From: CALGKJ01 sp049322695
GTDB taxonomy: Bacteria; Bacillota; Clostridia; Lutisporales; Lutisporaceae
DNA length: 64,000 bases
Direction of reading: 5' to 3'
Assembly: GCA_049322695.1 (NCBI GenBank)
Contig: JBMORW010000027.1
Location: 62,001 to 126,000 of the forward strand
Shown: positions 26,141 to 35,061 of the stretch, in pieces
Numbering within the stretch: the first letter of the stretch is position 1
Layout of the letters: every line of letters starts with the position of its first letter
Program-made: the position numbers and the translations under genes
The notes under the pieces: generated by a model
What the model was told of the DNA's origin: nothing
What the model saw: the letters and a program-made list of their open reading frames with translations, nothing else
Database searches by the model: none

Positions 26141-26998
26141 ATGAAAAAAGTCTTATTTATTTTACTTGTACTGGTATTGACTGTTTCAGCATGTTCACCG
26201 CAAGGCGTAGAGAGACGTCCGAATAATCAAATGGATAATATGCAGAACAATGCAGGCCTGGCATCAAAGGAATCCTCCATTTATGATGCCGGCGAAGTAA
26301 AAAACTGCAGAATTACGGCAGATTCAGCAAATGTGAGACTAGGTGCAGGAAATGATTTTCAGAAGATAGGCAGCCTCAGAAGGGATGAAGTGGTTAATGT
26401 ATTGCAGCAGATTGGCGACTGGTATGTTGTTCAGTTAGAAAATAATAAGGTTGGATGTATAAAGACAGAAAATGCAGTGCCCATTGTAAAAGACGGACAA
26501 AATAAAAGGACTGCGCAGGCAGATCAGCCGCAGAACGTGTCCCCTGCCCAGCCAAATACTCAGACCAATCAGACTGAAAATACTAAAACAGCCGTAAAAA
26601 ATCCGGCTCCAAAGCTGTCCTCACAAGCCCAGCAAATGGTTGACCTGGTGAATCAGGAAAGGTCCAAGAACGGTTTATCTCCATTAAGAGTTGACCTTGA
26701 AGTTGCCAGAGTTGCTGAAGTAAAATCTCAGGACATGGTTGACAACAACTATTTCAGCCATTATTCTCCCAATTACGGAAGTCCCTTTGATATGATGAAA
26801 AGCTTTGGTGTAGAGTACCTCAGTGCCGGCGAGAACATAGCCGGAAATACTACAGTCGCAAAAGCTCACGAAGCTTTAATGAATTCTGCAGGACATAGAA
26901 AGAATATACTCAGTCCTGACTTCACTCATATAGGAATAGGTGTAAAACCAAGTGACAAATATGGTCTGATGTTCACACAGATGTTTATTCGCAGATAA
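26141..26998 (+). CDS. SH3-CAP domain lipoprotein (YkwD-like)
   Basis: 285 residues. Lipoprotein signal with lipobox LTVSAC (Cys about 18). A bacterial SH3 domain (about 48-110, ADSANVRLGAGNDFQKIGSL) is followed by a Pro/Gln/Thr-rich linker (about 115-160) and a CAP/SCP domain (about 165-285). The CAP domain has VNQERSKNGLSPLRV, FSHYSPNYGSPFDMM, AGENIAGN and SAGHRKNILSPDFTHIGIG. It would sit on the outer face of the membrane with its SH3 domain towards peptidoglycan. CAP proteins of this type are common in sporulating clostridia; their activity is unsettled. AGAGGTG precedes the start. Confidence 0.85.
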   Translation: MKKVLFILLVLVLTVSACSPQGVERRPNNQMDNMQNNAGLASKESSIYDAGEVKNCRITADSANVRLGAGNDFQKIGSLRRDEVVNVLQQIGDWYVVQLENNKVGCIKTENAVPIVKDGQNKRTAQADQPQNVSPAQPNTQTNQTENTKTAVKNPAPKLSSQAQQMVDLVNQERSKNGLSPLRVDLEVARVAEVKSQDMVDNNYFSHYSPNYGSPFDMMKSFGVEYLSAGENIAGNTTVAKAHEALMNSAGHRKNILSPDFTHIGIGVKPSDKYGLMFTQMFIRR

Positions 26999-27034
26999 GC
27001 TTCAGACTCATAATGCTTTGAAAGGAGTGATTCT

Positions 27035-27214
27035 ATGGATGATAATACTGTTCTCCTTCCAACATATATCGAATCATTTTCAGAAAAGGTTGTCAGGGAA
27101 TCAATAAATAAAAGGCTTCATTCCTCTGATGAGGATGATAAATATGCCGAAGCAGAGGTTCAGTCCAGACAGGATGCTGAAATGATAACAGAGGCAAATG
27201 ACGAACGTTTATAA
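27035..27214 (+). CDS. Small acidic protein, 59 residues, unknown
   Basis: GAAAGGAGTG precedes the ATG by 6 nt. The frame MDDNTVLLPTYIESFSEKVV...ITEANDERL ends at 27214, 12 bp before a strong terminator. It is acidic, with no Cys, no signal peptide and no membrane segment. It lies 36 bp after the CAP lipoprotein and is probably co-transcribed with it. I do not recognise the family. Confidence 0.6.
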   Translation: MDDNTVLLPTYIESFSEKVVRESINKRLHSSDEDDKYAEAEVQSRQDAEMITEANDERL

Positions 27215-27226
27215 AACTACTCGGTA

Positions 27227-27277
27227 AATAATATAAAGCAGGTACTTTTAATCAAACAGTACCTGCTTTATATTATT
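27227..27277. terminator. Perfect 20-bp stem terminator
   Basis: The arms at 27227-27246 and 27258-27277 (AATAATATAAAGCAGGTACT and its complement) are exact complements over an 11-nt loop. AT-rich on both outer sides, it ends the CAP/small-protein transcript and the decayed DUF421 gene. Confidence 0.85.
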
Positions 27278-27282
27278 CATAT

Positions 27283-27991
27283 TCAGTCTTCCACTTTTTG
27301 CATATTGCCCATCTTATCCTCTTTTTTGTCTATGTACAGCACACCTTCAGTGTTGAGGGATGCTAATATCACCTCGGACAAATCAGTAATACCTTTTTTT
27401 GCAGTTCTTTGTACAGCCATTCCAAGGTCAAATTATTTTGTCTGAGATTTTGTTCCATTACATCTCCATCTCTTATTATTTCTATGGATAAGCCTTTGTA
27501 TTTTGTACTCATATCCATATCCTTTGATGTTAACGGCTGATTCTGTGATTATTTTAGAACACTTAATTGCCCATGCGGTTCAAGAACGGCAAACTCTACT
27601 TCTCCCAAGTCAAAATGCCCTTATCTCTGAGCTGCTTCTCCAGATCATTTACATGATACCTAAGCTTCATAAGGCTTTTCTCCAATATCTTGCCGTTATG
27701 TATAACTATTACCGGCTCCCCTTCGGTTATTTTTCTCAGTTTCAAGCTTTTCATATTTATATAGCCGAATAGGATGGTTATACAGGTCAACACCAAAGGA
27801 CTTATCAGCACCCACATTCCCTTTATTTCCTGGGCTACATATGAACCTGTAATAGTTCCTATGGTAATACCTATTACATAATCAAAAAAAGACAGATGTG
27901 ATAAAAGCTTTCTGCCAATGACTCTTGTGAGAACGATAAGTAATATAAATACTACTATCGACTTCCATAAAACCTTAAGAAACTCATCCAT
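27283..27991 (-). pseudogene. Decayed DUF421 membrane protein gene
   Basis: The frame starts at MDEFLKVLWKSIVV (AGGAGG upstream) and is a normal DUF421 N-terminus with three membrane segments up to EKQLRDKGILTWE. There the frame breaks: one base is missing before what should be VEFAVLEPHGQLSVL. A TAA stop follows after VLK, and a second one-base loss in an A7 run (27364-27370) splits ELQKKG from ITDLSEVILASLN. Pieced together, the remains extend to a TGA at 27283-27285. At least three lesions make this a pseudogene, although a 131-residue N-terminal fragment could still be translated. Confidence 0.85.
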
Positions 27992-28094
27992 TGTTTGCCT
28001 CCTGCGGCATAGAATCAAGCTAGTATTATTGTATAAAAATAAGAGAGTTTTATACGGACAGCGGTAGGCTTTCCATATGAAAGAGAGCTTCAAT

Positions 28095-28124
28095 ATAAAA
28101 AAAGAAGCCCGGCTTTCGCCGGGA
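28095..28124 (-). terminator. Terminator of the MCP gene
   Basis: CCCGGC-GAAA-GCCGGG followed by CTTCTTTTTTTAT on the minus strand, directly after the MCP stop codon. Confidence 0.88.
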
Positions 28125-28129
28125 CTGTT

Positions 28130-30133
28130 TTATAGCTTAAACTTCGAAACTAAGGAACTAAGCTCATTTGCATAGTTTCTAAGCGTTTCAGCAGTATTCA
28201 CAACGTGCTGTAATGATGCTGCCTGCTCTTCGGATGAAGCACTTACCTCCTCTGTTGCTGCTGCAGTTTGCTGCGAAATAGAAGCTGCTTCCTTTATCAT
28301 ATCTACAACCTGGTTCTTATTCTTATTTATTGCATCTAGTGATTCATTCATCTTAACTACATTATGCTCCAGTGTTTTTATTGCTTCAGCTATTTTTTCA
28401 TAGCTTTCCTTAGTGAACTCCACGCTCTTATCTGTCTTGTTGTTCAGCTCTATGGAATATGCTATTTTCTGTTTAACAGTTCCAATACTGCTCTTGATTT
28501 CTGTAATAACCGAATATATCTCTGATGCAGAAGCTGCAGACTGTTCAGCCAGTTTACGAACTTCATTGGCTACAACTGCAAAGCCTTTTCCGGCTTCACC
28601 TGCTCTTGCAGCTTCAATGCTGGCATTCAATGCCAACAGATTAGTCTGTTCCGTAATAGCTCTTATAGTATCAGTAATTGAAGTAATCTTATTGGAGTTT
28701 TCTGCCAGGACATATATCTGGTCAGCAACATCATTATTTGCAATCAGTGTTTCCTTAAAGTTGTTTCTTAGTAGCTCCACTACATTCATACCTTCATCTG
28801 TAGCACCCTTTACAGCCCTTGCTGATGAAGTCATTATTTCAGCCTTTTCAGCAGATTCTGCAACCTGCTCGCCCAGGTCGTTTGTTATGCTTGCACCTTT
28901 ATCCAGATTATCTGCCTGCACTGTTGCTCCTGATGCAATATCCTGTACTGCCTTTGATACTTCTTCACTGGCATGGCTTGTATCAGATACAACCCTTAAC
29001 AGCAGGTCAGAGGATTTATTTACTTCTTCTGAAAGGTTCATCAAAGTTCTGATTATCATAGCAATGTTATCGATGGTGTCATTCAGTGCACTTACTATGA
29101 CATTAATTTCCTGGCTGTGGCTGCCTTTCAGCTGCACCCTCTCCGTAAAGTCTCCGCTCTTTATCTTGTCCAATACCTTAGCAACCCTATAAATAGGAGT
29201 TGAAAGCTTATTGGCGAACATTACTCCCGCTAATATTGCTGCTATAAGTGCTAATAGTGAAATAACAGATGAGCTTAGTGCAGCAGTTAGTACTTGTGAA
29301 GATAATTCCGCTTGAGGAATAACTCCTATAACTGTCCATTTTGTTTCGGGATTGATTTTTTTGTAAAAGTAGTAGTTCTGATCTGCAATCATTGACAGGG
29401 CTATTTTCTCTGTCTCACCTTTTATCAGTCCTCCAAGCCACTGCAGCTCTGCTTCACCCTTTTCAAGATATTCAGCATTCTTACTGGCTATAATTCTATT
29501 GTTCTCATCCAAGAGCATAAGATAGCCATTTTCCCCAAGTACAATACTGTTTACCATTTCAGAAAGATTTTTTAGGGTTATGTCCATGCCGACAACACCA
29601 ATTGGCTGATTCGAATTAACATCAAGCACGGTTTTTGCATAGGTTACCATTAATTCGCCTGATGCCCCCGCATCAATGTAAGGTTCGGAAATTATGTGCT
29701 TTCCTGCATTTTGTACTGCCTTTGTATACCACGGCCTTCCTGTAGGATCATAGCCATCAGGAAGCTTTTGAGGTGGAGCTATTATCATCCTCTTATCCTT
29801 AACACCCATATATACACTCTGATAATCCTTATGTGTTTCCGCAAACGCATTTAGCTGTTTATCCAGCCACATTGCACTGTCGGGGTTGGCATATACAGCC
29901 CTCGCATTTGGATCGCTTGAAAGAAGATTAATGGACTGTACGCTCTTTAGATCCAATGCCTTTATCTGGTCGTTCATTCTTTCTACATCTGCCTTGATAA
30001 GCACTTCAAAATTACTTATCAATCTCTCTCTCAAATTTAAAATATTCACAGCAGAAATAAGTATAACAGGTATTAAAATTGCTAATACCAAGAGCATAAT
30101 GACATGTCGCCTGAAATGTGCCTTCTTCCTCAT
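28130..30133 (-). CDS. Methyl-accepting chemotaxis protein with Cache sensor
   Basis: 667 residues from MRKKAHFRRHV (GGGAGGAG upstream; the longer frame passes through it). Membrane segment 1 at about 11-31, extracellular double-Cache domain (about 35-270; DPTGRPWYTKAV and VTYAKTVLD are typical), membrane segment 2 at about 275-298, HAMP (about 300-355) and a C-terminal signalling domain. The hairpin tip reads ITEQTNLLALNASIEAARAG. Cache domains commonly bind amino or organic acids. It lies apart from the che operons and is monocistronic, with its own terminator. Confidence 0.9.
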   Translation of the reverse strand: MRKKAHFRRHVIMLLVLAILIPVILISAVNILNLRERLISNFEVLIKADVERMNDQIKALDLKSVQSINLLSSDPNARAVYANPDSAMWLDKQLNAFAETHKDYQSVYMGVKDKRMIIAPPQKLPDGYDPTGRPWYTKAVQNAGKHIISEPYIDAGASGELMVTYAKTVLDVNSNQPIGVVGMDITLKNLSEMVNSIVLGENGYLMLLDENNRIIASKNAEYLEKGEAELQWLGGLIKGETEKIALSMIADQNYYFYKKINPETKWTVIGVIPQAELSSQVLTAALSSSVISLLALIAAILAGVMFANKLSTPIYRVAKVLDKIKSGDFTERVQLKGSHSQEINVIVSALNDTIDNIAMIIRTLMNLSEEVNKSSDLLLRVVSDTSHASEEVSKAVQDIASGATVQADNLDKGASITNDLGEQVAESAEKAEIMTSSARAVKGATDEGMNVVELLRNNFKETLIANNDVADQIYVLAENSNKITSITDTIRAITEQTNLLALNASIEAARAGEAGKGFAVVANEVRKLAEQSAASASEIYSVITEIKSSIGTVKQKIAYSIELNNKTDKSVEFTKESYEKIAEAIKTLEHNVVKMNESLDAINKNKNQVVDMIKEAASISQQTAAATEEVSASSEEQAASLQHVVNTAETLRNYANELSSLVSKFKL

Positions 30134-30342
30134 AAGTACTCCTCCCATACATGCTTCATTTAATTTTTACTGAAAATGCACAAAGTCAACTCAATAAAGC
30201 ATTATTCGACATGCTTGTACAATTTCTTATAATTATTTTAATACAAAATTGAATTAGAAACAATAGAAAGCAATAGAATTGTATGAATTGTCACAATATT
30301 AACAATTTAACAGTATTTCAAAAATATTCATGTATGTTTGTT

Positions 30343-30951
30343 CTACTTGATTATTGATATATTAGCACACACCACAGCAGAATCTGATGCTGAGATGTTA
30401 CATATGAACAAATCGGAAGCTTTTCCCACATCCTTCAACATCAGCAGATCACCACCATATAAAGTGTGTATGCTGCCATTGTATTCTGTTTCCACAGTTC
30501 CCTCAGATATGTATACCACTATAGTACAATTATCAGTGTTATTACTTTCAAATTTTATGTGTTTTTTTTCACTTTGTGAAAAAATGTAATAATCAATATC
30601 CCCTTCACATAAATCAGAAAAAATAAGGTTAAAATCCTTTGCCATTCCATAGCTTCTTGTTTTCCAGTCTCCGCCAAAAGAATCCTTCTCACCAGCTTGA
30701 AGATGCTTTGAATAACGGTTCTCATGCACAAGGTCAAGCTCTCCGTCAAGTATCATTAGTATCCTCTTATATCCGGGAAGGTCAGTAAATTGCGACTCCT
30801 CTACTTCAATAACTGCAGTACTTAATCGCCATGTGAAATTTCTTTTTTCATATTCTGAGTCGGCCGGATGTATAGCTAGCTGTGTTGTTGTTCCCCCTGA
30901 CCATGATTTAGTTCTCAGCTGCTGCTTCCTTATTATGTTCAGCTCAGTCAT
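30343..30951 (-). CDS. HutD/Ves family protein
   Basis: 202 residues, double cupin of the HutD/Ves family. SWSGGTTTQLAIHP near the start, FTWRLSTAVIEVEESQFTDLPG and RILMILDGELDLVH are diagnostic. HutD proteins accompany histidine utilisation genes in proteobacteria and probably bind a pathway metabolite; Ves in E. coli is cold-related. No hut gene is near here, so its role in this organism is open. AAAGGAGT precedes the start. The 208-bp gap to the MCP start shows no gene. Confidence 0.78.
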   Translation of the reverse strand: MTELNIIRKQQLRTKSWSGGTTTQLAIHPADSEYEKRNFTWRLSTAVIEVEESQFTDLPGYKRILMILDGELDLVHENRYSKHLQAGEKDSFGGDWKTRSYGMAKDFNLIFSDLCEGDIDYYIFSQSEKKHIKFESNNTDNCTIVVYISEGTVETEYNGSIHTLYGGDLLMLKDVGKASDLFICNISASDSAVVCANISIIK

Positions 30952-30996
30952 ATTACTAAACTCCTTTCGTTATAGTCAATATATTGATAGAATATC

Positions 30997-31029
30997 AAAA
31001 ATCCGCAATTTGAGAAACTACGGATTTTT
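30997..31029 (-). terminator. Terminator of the DUF4397 gene
   Basis: AAAATCCG and CGGATTTT arms around a 17-nt loop, T-rich on the minus strand, directly after the DUF4397 stop. Confidence 0.65.
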
Positions 31030-31040
31030 ATTCACTGTAT

Positions 31041-31700
31041 TTATTTTGTATTGATATAAGAAATCCCGTCAAGGGGCAGAAGCATTTGAAGCGACGGCTT
31101 GCCCTCTGCCAAGCCTACTGCATATGCAGTGTAGAAATTTCCGGGCTTAAGAGTAACCTTAGGTACAGACAGCACTACCTGATCTTTTCCTGTCAGACGC
31201 AGCTGCAGCGTCATTGTTCCGGGTGATTGCGGTATATAATCAGTATTCTCCCTGTACTGAACTTCACTAAAAAGCTTTTTACCGTCTTCCAGAGTCAAAT
31301 CCACAGCAGGTGCATCAGGGGACAAATGTACGAATCTTAGGTAAGCCTTACCCGGCTGTTTTTTCAAAGTAGGCTCTCCAACTTCAAGCAGACTTATGTT
31401 CGGCAGTTTACCAGTAACTGCAGCAGTAAGAATTTTGTTGGCAGCAATACTTATGTTCTGATTCAAAACCGGATTGTTTTTTTGGCCTGCAGGGTATATT
31501 TTAATACTATAATTTCCGGGAAGAAGAGGCAAATACTGAGTAAAAGCTCTATATGCCAGATTGTTTGCGATAGGCCTGTCATTTGCATAAACGTCGACAG
31601 CAGGAGCGCCCGGAACGGCATGAAGCAGTCTGACGTATGAGAATTGTGGAGCTCTGAAGCAATACGGCTCATAGGGACATCTGTAGTTAAAATGATTCAT
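31041..31700 (-). CDS. DUF4397 domain protein, tandem repeat
   Basis: 219 residues made of two related DUF4397 units (about 20-105 and 115-205). Each opens with a variant of LRFVHLSPDAPAVDLTLEDG / VRLLHAVPGAPAVDVYAND and ends in a beta strand with TAAVTG or YTAYAVG. No signal peptide is visible, although many relatives are exported; the N-terminus is instead short and rich in Tyr, Pro and Cys. Function unknown, possibly a surface or coat adhesin. AGGTGACG precedes the start. Confidence 0.75.
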   Translation of the reverse strand: MNHFNYRCPYEPYCFRAPQFSYVRLLHAVPGAPAVDVYANDRPIANNLAYRAFTQYLPLLPGNYSIKIYPAGQKNNPVLNQNISIAANKILTAAVTGKLPNISLLEVGEPTLKKQPGKAYLRFVHLSPDAPAVDLTLEDGKKLFSEVQYRENTDYIPQSPGTMTLQLRLTGKDQVVLSVPKVTLKPGNFYTAYAVGLAEGKPSLQMLLPLDGISYINTK

Positions 31701-31832
31701 TATACGTCACCTCGAAAAATTAATTCATTACAATATATGCAATTATGCTGTTTTGGTTACAGATTTCAACTAAGCCTGCTGTCATTACATTATTTATTGT
31801 GAATGGGTAATAATATGTTTGGAGGTGTTTAT

Positions 31833-32162
31833 ATGAGAATAATTGGCAGATTTCCTGATCAAAGACAGGTTAGCGGGTTTATAGACTCTATAAAGAATGC
31901 AGGCTTTGACAGGAAGGATATGATAATCAGCAATCTCGCCGATGCAGAAAGCTTTCATTCAGTTAAGGAAGCAGCCGAAAATACTATTTTTATAAAAAGC
32001 GAGAGAGACGAACTGGGAAGCACAGAAGGCTTTGCAGCCGGCATTGAGGGGCTTAAGGGAAAAACAGGGATAGTAGTGGCAGTTCATACACCAAAGCACG
32101 AAAGCGACAGAGTGAGAGCTATTATGGAGCAGCAAGGTGCAGTGGAAATAATACAAGACTGA
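31833..32162 (+). CDS. Small soluble protein, unknown
   Basis: 109 residues from MRIIGRFPDQRQV, with TTGGAGGTG 7 nt upstream. The frame upstream to 31803 would include the ribosome binding site. The pattern of strands and helices (RIIGRF, GFIDSIKNAGFDRKDMII, GIVVAVHTP, VRAIMEQQGAVEII) suggests a ferredoxin-like alpha/beta fold such as seen in YflT/general-stress proteins, but I cannot assign a family. No Cys. It is monocistronic, followed by a clear terminator. Confidence 0.6.
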   Translation: MRIIGRFPDQRQVSGFIDSIKNAGFDRKDMIISNLADAESFHSVKEAAENTIFIKSERDELGSTEGFAAGIEGLKGKTGIVVAVHTPKHESDRVRAIMEQQGAVEIIQD

Positions 32163-32192
32163 TATATTTCAGAATTTGGTTAGTAATATTCA

Positions 32193-32219
32193 TAGAAATG
32201 AGCATTTTGCTCATTTCTA
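32193..32219 (+). terminator. Terminator of the small protein gene
   Basis: AGAAATGAGCA-TTT-TGCTCATTTCT followed by ATTTTATTTTA. Confidence 0.85.
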
Positions 32220-32338
32220 TTTTATTTTATATTGCTAATTATTATTAGCAGATAATTATTTATATGTCTTAACAGGAGAAAAAAGCAAAGCGTCGAATAT
32301 ATAAATAATGAATTTATTTATATAAGCAGGTGAGATTT

Positions 32339-35017
32339 ATGTTTGAATCAGCCGGTCAAAAAATCATTTCGATTGTAACAATAGCAGTTCTTTTATTATT
32401 ACTCTATCTGTCCAGCTTTTATAATTATCTTCTTTTCCACAGCCTTGCAGAAGTATTCAGCATAGTTGTTGCATTTATGGTGTTTATGCTCGTATGGAAC
32501 TCCATGAAATATCTTAGAAACAATTATCTCATACTTATAGGTATAGCATATCTTTTTATTGGCTTTTTTGATTTGCTGCATACGCTGGGATATACAGGTA
32601 TGAATATTTTCAAGGACTATGACTTCTACGGCAACCAGTTGTGGATAGCTTCAAGATATATGGAAAGTATTACTCTATTTTTAGGCTTTTTCTTTCTGAA
32701 ACTGAAGAAGATTATTCATCCCTACTATGTATTTGGTACATATTTTGCTATTACTGCAGTTGTTTTGTCCTCTATTTTTTACTTTAGAACTTTTCCTATC
32801 TGCTTTATTGAAGGTGTAGGACAAACACAGTTCAAGCTTATAAGCGAATATATAATATGCTTCATATTATTTCTTAGCATAGCTGCACTGTACAAGAGCA
32901 AAAGTCATTTCGACGGTAAAGTGTTTCTTTACTTACTGTTCTCAATAGTTTTCACCATAGTTTCAGAGCTGGCATTTACTTTCTATATAAGCAATTATGG
33001 TTTTTCAAATCTGGTAGGTCATTATTTTAAAATTTTCTCCTTCTATCTTATTTACAAATCCATTATAGAGACAGGTATCATAAAGCCTTATGACCTTATT
33101 TTCAAGGATCTGGTTGACTATCAAACCCAACTGGCAGCTGCTAAAGAAGCCGCAGAAGCTGCCAATCGGCATAAGAGTGAGTTTCTGTCCAGTATATCTC
33201 ATGAAATAAGGACTCCATTAAATTCCATGCTCGGCTTTACCAGTATTCTGATGGAAAACGAAGCCAGCCCGGAAAGACAGGATATGCTTAAAATAGTCAG
33301 CAAATCAGGACAGCATTTGATAAGCCTTATTAATGAGCTGCTTGACTTTGCAAAAATAGAATCCAGCAAGATAGAACTTGAGTTTTCAACCTTTTCACTG
33401 CATAAGCTGATGGAGGAGGTTAAAAACATTTTTGTGCTTCAAGCCTTTGAGAAAAGACTTGCGCTGGATCTGTTTATAGATGAATCAGTACCAAACTTTA
33501 TTATCGGAGATGTGTATAGATTTAAGCAAGTGCTAATTAATATTATAGGAAATGCAATAAAGTTCACCAGCAGAGGGCATGTTTTTATAAAATGCAGTAT
33601 GGTTGAAAATATAATACATATAAACATAGAAGATACAGGCTCCGGCATACCTCAGGAAAAGCTGCAGAGCATTTTCAATGCTTTTGAGCAGGCTGACAGC
33701 TCCATATCGCGTGAATATGGCGGAACAGGTCTGGGTTTGGCGATATCTCAGAAGCTTATAAGCTTAATGGGCGGTGATATTGAGGTACAAAGTGAAATGG
33801 GAAGGGGCTCTACCTTCACTATAAAATTGGCTTTGATGGAGCCTGATATGGAAACGCTGATAGAAGAATATAATCTGCTGGCGTTGGAACATGATGATAT
33901 CAAAAACTTACCGGTTGTTTCCTATGTAATCGATGCACATATGATAAATCATACAAATCTAGCTAATATAAGAAATATGCCTGAGCTGACGGAGCTGAAT
34001 ATCATCTGCCTTCCTTACAGCAGTAAGCTTAATGGGGTTATTCTGCAAAAGGACATAGATATGATAATAGCTGACAGCAGCCTGGCAACACATATTATTG
34101 ATGATATTGTAAACCAGGTAAAAAAGGATTTTAGAATGCGCCACATACCTGTGGTCAATACAGTCAATGCAGATACGGTAAGCAGGTTCAATCTCATATA
34201 TCAAAATGCTGAACTGTCGTATATAAGTACCCCGGTTGATTTTACAACAGTAAAGGGTTATTTCAGTACTATATATGACATAGGAGAATCCATTGTGAAT
34301 AAATGGTCGCAAAAAGCAAAGGAGGATCTGAGCCTTTCAGATATAGTTCAAATAAATATTGCCAGTCTGCCGACTAAGCTTAAAGCCTTAGAAAACTCCA
34401 TTTGGAATAATGATAAGAGCAAAATGCTTCAGCATTCTCATTCAATGAGGGGTGCGGCAGGAAACACAAGGATGGAAGAGCTTTCTGAAAGCCTTGCAGA
34501 GCTTGAAGGTGAGGCTGATAAGGAGTATTACGATATCGAGAAGATAAAGAATATCTTTTCTGAAATAAAGCAGCTGGTTAAGCATATACCTAAAAAATAT
34601 TATACTGCAAGCTATATAAGTCAGCTGGAAGAAATGAATGTCTCAGGGTTAAGCAAACATCGCATACTGTTGGTAGAAGACAATGAAATGAATCAGAAGC
34701 TTATGAAGTTTATACTTGAGGATTTCAAGCTGGAATATGAAATTGCACACAATGGAAGGATTGCTCTTGAAATGCTGGATGTACAGAAATATGATGCAAT
34801 TTTGATGGACTCTCACATGCCGGTGATGAATGGTATTGAGACATTGAAAAGAATAAAGCAAAATCCACGGCTGAGAAATATACCGGTAATAATAATGTCG
34901 GCAGATCTGAACAGGGATAATATTGAAAAGTATTATGAGCTTGGCTGTAAGGATTATATCAGTAAACCTATTGATCGAAGAGGGTTCAAGCAGAAGCTCG
35001 AAGAAGTACTAGTATAA
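32339..35017 (+). CDS. MASE3 hybrid histidine kinase with Hpt and receiver domains
   Basis: 892 residues from MFESAGQKIISIV. Seven to eight membrane helices of the MASE3 sensor (about 1-240; DLLHTLGYTGMNIF is typical) are followed by a HisKA domain with SSISHEIRTPLNSMLGF (about 280) and an ATPase domain with IGNAIKFT and GGTGLGLAIS. A receiver-like segment without a clear phospho-Asp follows (about 510-640), then an Hpt-like helical domain with HSHSMRGAAGNTRMEE, and an intact C-terminal receiver (LLVEDN, phospho-Asp in ILMDSHMPVMNG). All parts of a phosphorelay are in one chain. The ligand of MASE3 is unknown. A bidirectional terminator separates it from cheB. Confidence 0.87.
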   Translation: MFESAGQKIISIVTIAVLLLLLYLSSFYNYLLFHSLAEVFSIVVAFMVFMLVWNSMKYLRNNYLILIGIAYLFIGFFDLLHTLGYTGMNIFKDYDFYGNQLWIASRYMESITLFLGFFFLKLKKIIHPYYVFGTYFAITAVVLSSIFYFRTFPICFIEGVGQTQFKLISEYIICFILFLSIAALYKSKSHFDGKVFLYLLFSIVFTIVSELAFTFYISNYGFSNLVGHYFKIFSFYLIYKSIIETGIIKPYDLIFKDLVDYQTQLAAAKEAAEAANRHKSEFLSSISHEIRTPLNSMLGFTSILMENEASPERQDMLKIVSKSGQHLISLINELLDFAKIESSKIELEFSTFSLHKLMEEVKNIFVLQAFEKRLALDLFIDESVPNFIIGDVYRFKQVLINIIGNAIKFTSRGHVFIKCSMVENIIHINIEDTGSGIPQEKLQSIFNAFEQADSSISREYGGTGLGLAISQKLISLMGGDIEVQSEMGRGSTFTIKLALMEPDMETLIEEYNLLALEHDDIKNLPVVSYVIDAHMINHTNLANIRNMPELTELNIICLPYSSKLNGVILQKDIDMIIADSSLATHIIDDIVNQVKKDFRMRHIPVVNTVNADTVSRFNLIYQNAELSYISTPVDFTTVKGYFSTIYDIGESIVNKWSQKAKEDLSLSDIVQINIASLPTKLKALENSIWNNDKSKMLQHSHSMRGAAGNTRMEELSESLAELEGEADKEYYDIEKIKNIFSEIKQLVKHIPKKYYTASYISQLEEMNVSGLSKHRILLVEDNEMNQKLMKFILEDFKLEYEIAHNGRIALEMLDVQKYDAILMDSHMPVMNGIETLKRIKQNPRLRNIPVIIMSADLNRDNIEKYYELGCKDYISKPIDRRGFKQKLEEVLV

Positions 35018-35023
35018 ATATAT

Positions 35024-35058
35024 AAGCTCATGAAGGATCGTATATCGTTCATGAGCTT
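35024..35058. terminator. Bidirectional terminator, hybrid kinase / cheB
   Basis: AAGCTCATGAA and TTCATGAGCTT pair over a 13-nt loop, with T-rich sequence on the plus side. Lies between convergent genes. Confidence 0.8.
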
Positions 35059-35061
35059 TAT

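Noticed and set aside
28413..29192. 259-residue plus-strand open frame
   Set aside because: It lies antisense to the signalling domain of the MCP gene; Ala/Ser/Leu-rich low-complexity product and no ribosome binding site.
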